From NCBI RefSeq assembly GCF_037892425.1, contig NZ_JBBKTT010000001.1, positions 2,604,001 to 2,668,000 on the forward strand: a stretch of 64,000 nt of DNA, given 5' to 3'. The stretch's first letter is position 1, and each line of letters starts with the position of its first letter. Made by a program: the position numbers and the translations under genes. This document shows positions 61,615 through 64,000 of this stretch, in pieces. The notes under the pieces are model-generated. The model ran no database searches, was not told the DNA's origin, and saw only the letters and a list, made by a program, of their open reading frames with translations. Source of the DNA: Lacibacter sp. H375. Its GTDB lineage: Bacteria > Bacteroidota > Bacteroidia > Chitinophagales > Chitinophagaceae.

Positions 61615-62895
61615 ATGTCCACTGAATTCAGGCCCGCTGCTTGGGTAAGCTCCACGAATATTTATGAAGTGAATCTTCGTCAGTATACGGCTGAAGGTAC
61701 TTTTCTTGCATTTTCAAAACATCTTACAAGGTTAAAGGATATGGGTGTTGAAGTGATCTGGTTCATGCCTGTAACACCTATCTCAGAAAAAAACAGGAAG
61801 GGAACGCTTGGAAGCTACTATGCCTGCTCCAGTTATGTAAACACAAATCCTGAGTTTGGGACGGTCGATGAGTTTAAAGCATTAGTGAAATCGATCCATG
61901 CATTGGGAATGAAGGTGATCATTGATTGGGTAGCCAACCACACCGGATGGGATCATGAGTGGACTATTTCTCATCCTGATTATTATACACAGGATTACAA
62001 AGGAAACTTTAAGCCACCGGTTGAGAATTGGGAAGATGTGATCCATCTCAACTTTTATAATGCTGCATTGCGCAGAGCAATGATTGATGCGATGAAGTTT
62101 TGGGTAAATGATTGCGGCATTGATGGTTTTCGTTGCGATATGGCTATGCTGGTGCCTGTCGATTTTTGGAAAGAGGCAAGAACTGAATTAGATATGATTC
62201 GTCCTCTTTTTTGGTTGGGTGAATTTGATCAATGGAATGATGAAGCCTATGCTCATGTATTCGACATCAGCTATACCTGGCACTGGATGCATATATCAGA
62301 AGAATTTTACAAGAATCATCGAAGAATGGTTGAATTAGATAAAGCGCTGACCGGTTACAAGCAAAAGCAACCTTCACATCACCTGCATTCTTTTTTCACA
62401 AGCAATCATGATGAGAACAGTTGGAATGGATCTGAATATGAAAAGTATGGAGCTTTTGCTTTACCATTGGCGGTATTCAGTTGCACATGGGATGGCGTTC
62501 CGTTATTATACAGCGGCCAGGAACTGCCAAATAATAAAAGATTGGCATTTTTTGATAAGGATGAGATTGAATGGACAGATCAACCCGTATTGCATACATT
62601 CTATCGAAAACTGCTTGGGCTTCGTAAAGACTATCCATCTTTATTGGGCCACGATGAACATAGTTTTACGTGGCGAATTGCCACAGACCGCCCAGATGAA
62701 GTGTTTTGTTTCGTGAGAAAGAATAAAGAAAAGGAACTTTTGGTGTTGTTGAACTTTTCCGAGAAGCCTATGAACTTTGTTTTACATGATTTGCGGGTTA
62801 GGGGTGAATTCAACGATATCTTTTCAACCGACAAAAAAGATGCAGCCGATACATTTACACTTGAACCGTGGGGTTATAAAGTAATGATCAAATAA
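61615..62895 (+). CDS. GH13-family alpha-amylase-like glycosidase (cytoplasmic)
   Basis: 426 residues from the ATG at 61615; an in-frame start 21 bp upstream is less likely. The TIM barrel shows the four GH13 regions: DWVANHTGWDHEW (region I), GIDGFRCDMAMLVP with the nucleophile Asp (II), FWLGEFDQWN with the acid/base Glu (III), and FFTSNHDENSW (IV). A beta-sandwich C-terminal domain follows (LLVLLNFSEKPMNFVLHDL). There is no signal peptide, so it acts on cytoplasmic alpha-glucans or sugars. Substrate and linkage are not assignable. Convergent with the protease gene. Confidence 0.9.
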   Translation: MSTEFRPAAWVSSTNIYEVNLRQYTAEGTFLAFSKHLTRLKDMGVEVIWFMPVTPISEKNRKGTLGSYYACSSYVNTNPEFGTVDEFKALVKSIHALGMKVIIDWVANHTGWDHEWTISHPDYYTQDYKGNFKPPVENWEDVIHLNFYNAALRRAMIDAMKFWVNDCGIDGFRCDMAMLVPVDFWKEARTELDMIRPLFWLGEFDQWNDEAYAHVFDISYTWHWMHISEEFYKNHRRMVELDKALTGYKQKQPSHHLHSFFTSNHDENSWNGSEYEKYGAFALPLAVFSCTWDGVPLLYSGQELPNNKRLAFFDKDEIEWTDQPVLHTFYRKLLGLRKDYPSLLGHDEHSFTWRIATDRPDEVFCFVRKNKEKELLVLLNFSEKPMNFVLHDLRVRGEFNDIFSTDKKDAADTFTLEPWGYKVMIK

Positions 62896-62930
62896 AAAAA
62901 ATCCCTCGCTTTTAAACGAGGGATTTTTTT
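62894..62930. terminator. Bidirectional terminator between the GH13 gene and htrA
   Basis: AAATCCCTCG (about 62899-62908) pairs with CGAGGGATTT (62917-62926), flanked by A-runs and T-runs on both sides. It serves both convergent genes. Confidence 0.95.
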
Positions 62931-62951
62931 ATGAGGTATCTGCGTTTTTAT

Positions 62952-64000
62952 TTATGGCTCATTACGCAGATCGTTAATTGCATATTGGTAAACACCTTCA
63001 TATCCGGGATAAATACCTTCAATGATGATGCTGTTACCTGCATTATCAATTGCTTTCTTGAGATCATCTACAGACTTAACAGCTTTGCCACCTGCACGAA
63101 CAATAATAAATCCTTTTTTGATCGTTGTTTGTTCTGCAATTAAACCATCGCTTAAAGCCTGCACAACCACACCGCCTTCAACACCATACTCTTTTGCTTT
63201 CTTAGCATCGAGTGTAGATAAATCTGCACCTAAACGATCGATTGCAGATGTTTTAACGATCTCTGTATTACCGCTGCTGTTTTTTAATGTAAGTACAGCT
63301 GTTCCTTCTTTACCATTTCTCAGGTAAGTAACATTTATTTTCTGACCAGGACGATAGCTCGCAACAGTACCGGTTAATTCATACCAGGTAGCAACTGTCT
63401 TGTTATCAAGTTTAATAATCTTATCTCCTTTCTTTAAACCTGCATCTTCAGCTGCGCTATTACTCATTACTTCACCAACAACAACACCATCGCCTTCTTT
63501 AATTTGTGAATCAGTATTCTCGTCTGCATTTGCTTCGGGGCGAATACCAAGAAATGCACGTTGTACAGTACCGAACTTAATTAAGTCATCAACTACTTTC
63601 TTTACAATGTTTACTGGAATTGCATAAGAATACCCTGCGTATGTTCCGGTAGGTGATGCGATTGCTGCGTTAATACCAATCAGCTGTCCGCTTGTATTTA
63701 CCAATGCGCCACCACTGTTACCTTGGTTTACAGCAGCATCTGTTTGAATAAAGCTTTCAACCACATTTGCATTACGTCCTGCTTTACGTTGATTGATACC
63801 AAGGAAGCGATATTTGGCACTAACAATACCCGCAGTAACAGTAGTTTCTAATGTCAAGGGATAACCAACTGCTAATACCCATTGGCCAAGTTTCACTTCA
63901 TCAGAATTTCCATATAATAAATAAGGGAAACTAGTGCCTTCAATTTTTACAACAGCCAGATCAGTATTTGCATCTGTTGCAATTACTTTCGCTTTGTATT
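62952..64000 (-). CDS. Do/HtrA-family serine protease with two PDZ domains (N-terminus outside window)
   Basis: Periplasmic quality-control protease, S1C family. The reading frame continues to base 64000 (YKAKVIATDANTDLAVVKIEG...), so the N-terminal signal and catalytic His are cut off. The catalytic Asp is in TDLAVVK and the Ser in QTDAAVNQGNSGGALVN. The first PDZ (about GVVVGEVMSNSAAEDAGLKKGDKIIKLDNK) and the second (GVVVQALSDGLIAEQTTIKKGFIIVRAGGKAVKSVDDLKKAI) follow. A GTG at 63896 could start an ORF, but homology upstream shows the gene is longer. Roughly 350 residues lie in the window. Confidence 0.93.
   Translation of the reverse strand, partial: YKAKVIATDANTDLAVVKIEGTSFPYLLYGNSDEVKLGQWVLAVGYPLTLETTVTAGIVSAKYRFLGINQRKAGRNANVVESFIQTDAAVNQGNSGGALVNTSGQLIGINAAIASPTGTYAGYSYAIPVNIVKKVVDDLIKFGTVQRAFLGIRPEANADENTDSQIKEGDGVVVGEVMSNSAAEDAGLKKGDKIIKLDNKTVATWYELTGTVASYRPGQKINVTYLRNGKEGTAVLTLKNSSGNTEIVKTSAIDRLGADLSTLDAKKAKEYGVEGGVVVQALSDGLIAEQTTIKKGFIIVRAGGKAVKSVDDLKKAIDNAGNSIIIEGIYPGYEGVYQYAINDLRNEP

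Noticed and set aside
63896-63896. GTG start for the HtrA protease
   Set aside because: Residues upstream of it (TDANTDLAVVK with the catalytic Asp) clearly belong to the same protein, so the gene continues beyond the window.

Overview
The window looks like chromosome from a Bacteroidota organism, probably Chitinophagaceae. The evidence is TAnnTTTG promoter boxes, a SusC/SusD pair, type IX secretion (T9SS) sorting domains of both kinds, a PorE-like OmpA protein, and A/T-rich leaders with few Shine-Dalgarno sequences. No phage, integrase, insertion sequence, rRNA or CRISPR array was seen.

Layout. 1-1900: the N-terminal part of uvrA (minus) and an unrecognised gene. 1900-21000: a sulfur island on the plus strand. 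It opens with a SAM-I riboswitch and terminator, then metY, metX, hom, cysH (APS reductase type), cysD, cysN, cobA, cysJ, cysI, a DUF2490-like gene, and a siroheme-synthase/TSUP-permease fusion. A TonB-dependent receptor, a tRNA-Cys-like gene with an inserted hairpin, a second DUF2490-like gene and a metZ-like gene close it. Together these import and activate sulfate, reduce it to sulfide, make the siroheme that sulfite reductase needs, and place sulfide on acylated homoserine. 21100-39550: mostly minus-strand genes: SDR, two Gfo/Idh oxidoreductases, glycerate 2-kinase, a lipoprotein, a type-B T9SS cargo, a hydrolase, lnt, guaB, dprA, a PorE-like protein, queE and folD. 39660-50490: two outer-membrane proteins, SusC/SusD, accA, dapA and a secreted esterase. 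50480-64000: rnz and STAS, clpC, cmk, three paralogous type-A T9SS cargo proteins, ispH, a GH13 enzyme and a partial HtrA protease.

Most interesting signal. Two tiny ORFs, at 2343-2420 (upstream of metY) and 15967-16047 (upstream of the TonB receptor), end in clusters of Cys codons (CCCICC and CCMCNC). Each lies just behind a promoter of identical geometry (TTTG-N20-TAnnTTTG) carrying a CTAC...GTaGG motif. They have the form of cysteine-sensing leader peptides. Related CTACT/AGTAG inverted repeats precede cysD and cobA. The sulfur island also holds a tRNA-Cys-like gene whose T-loop is interrupted by a 20-nt hairpin element.

A second theme is short repeats with 7-bp periodicity, one intergenic (cysD-cysN) and three read through in frame inside lnt (two) and queE (one). 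All functions are read from sequence motifs only; no database search was possible.
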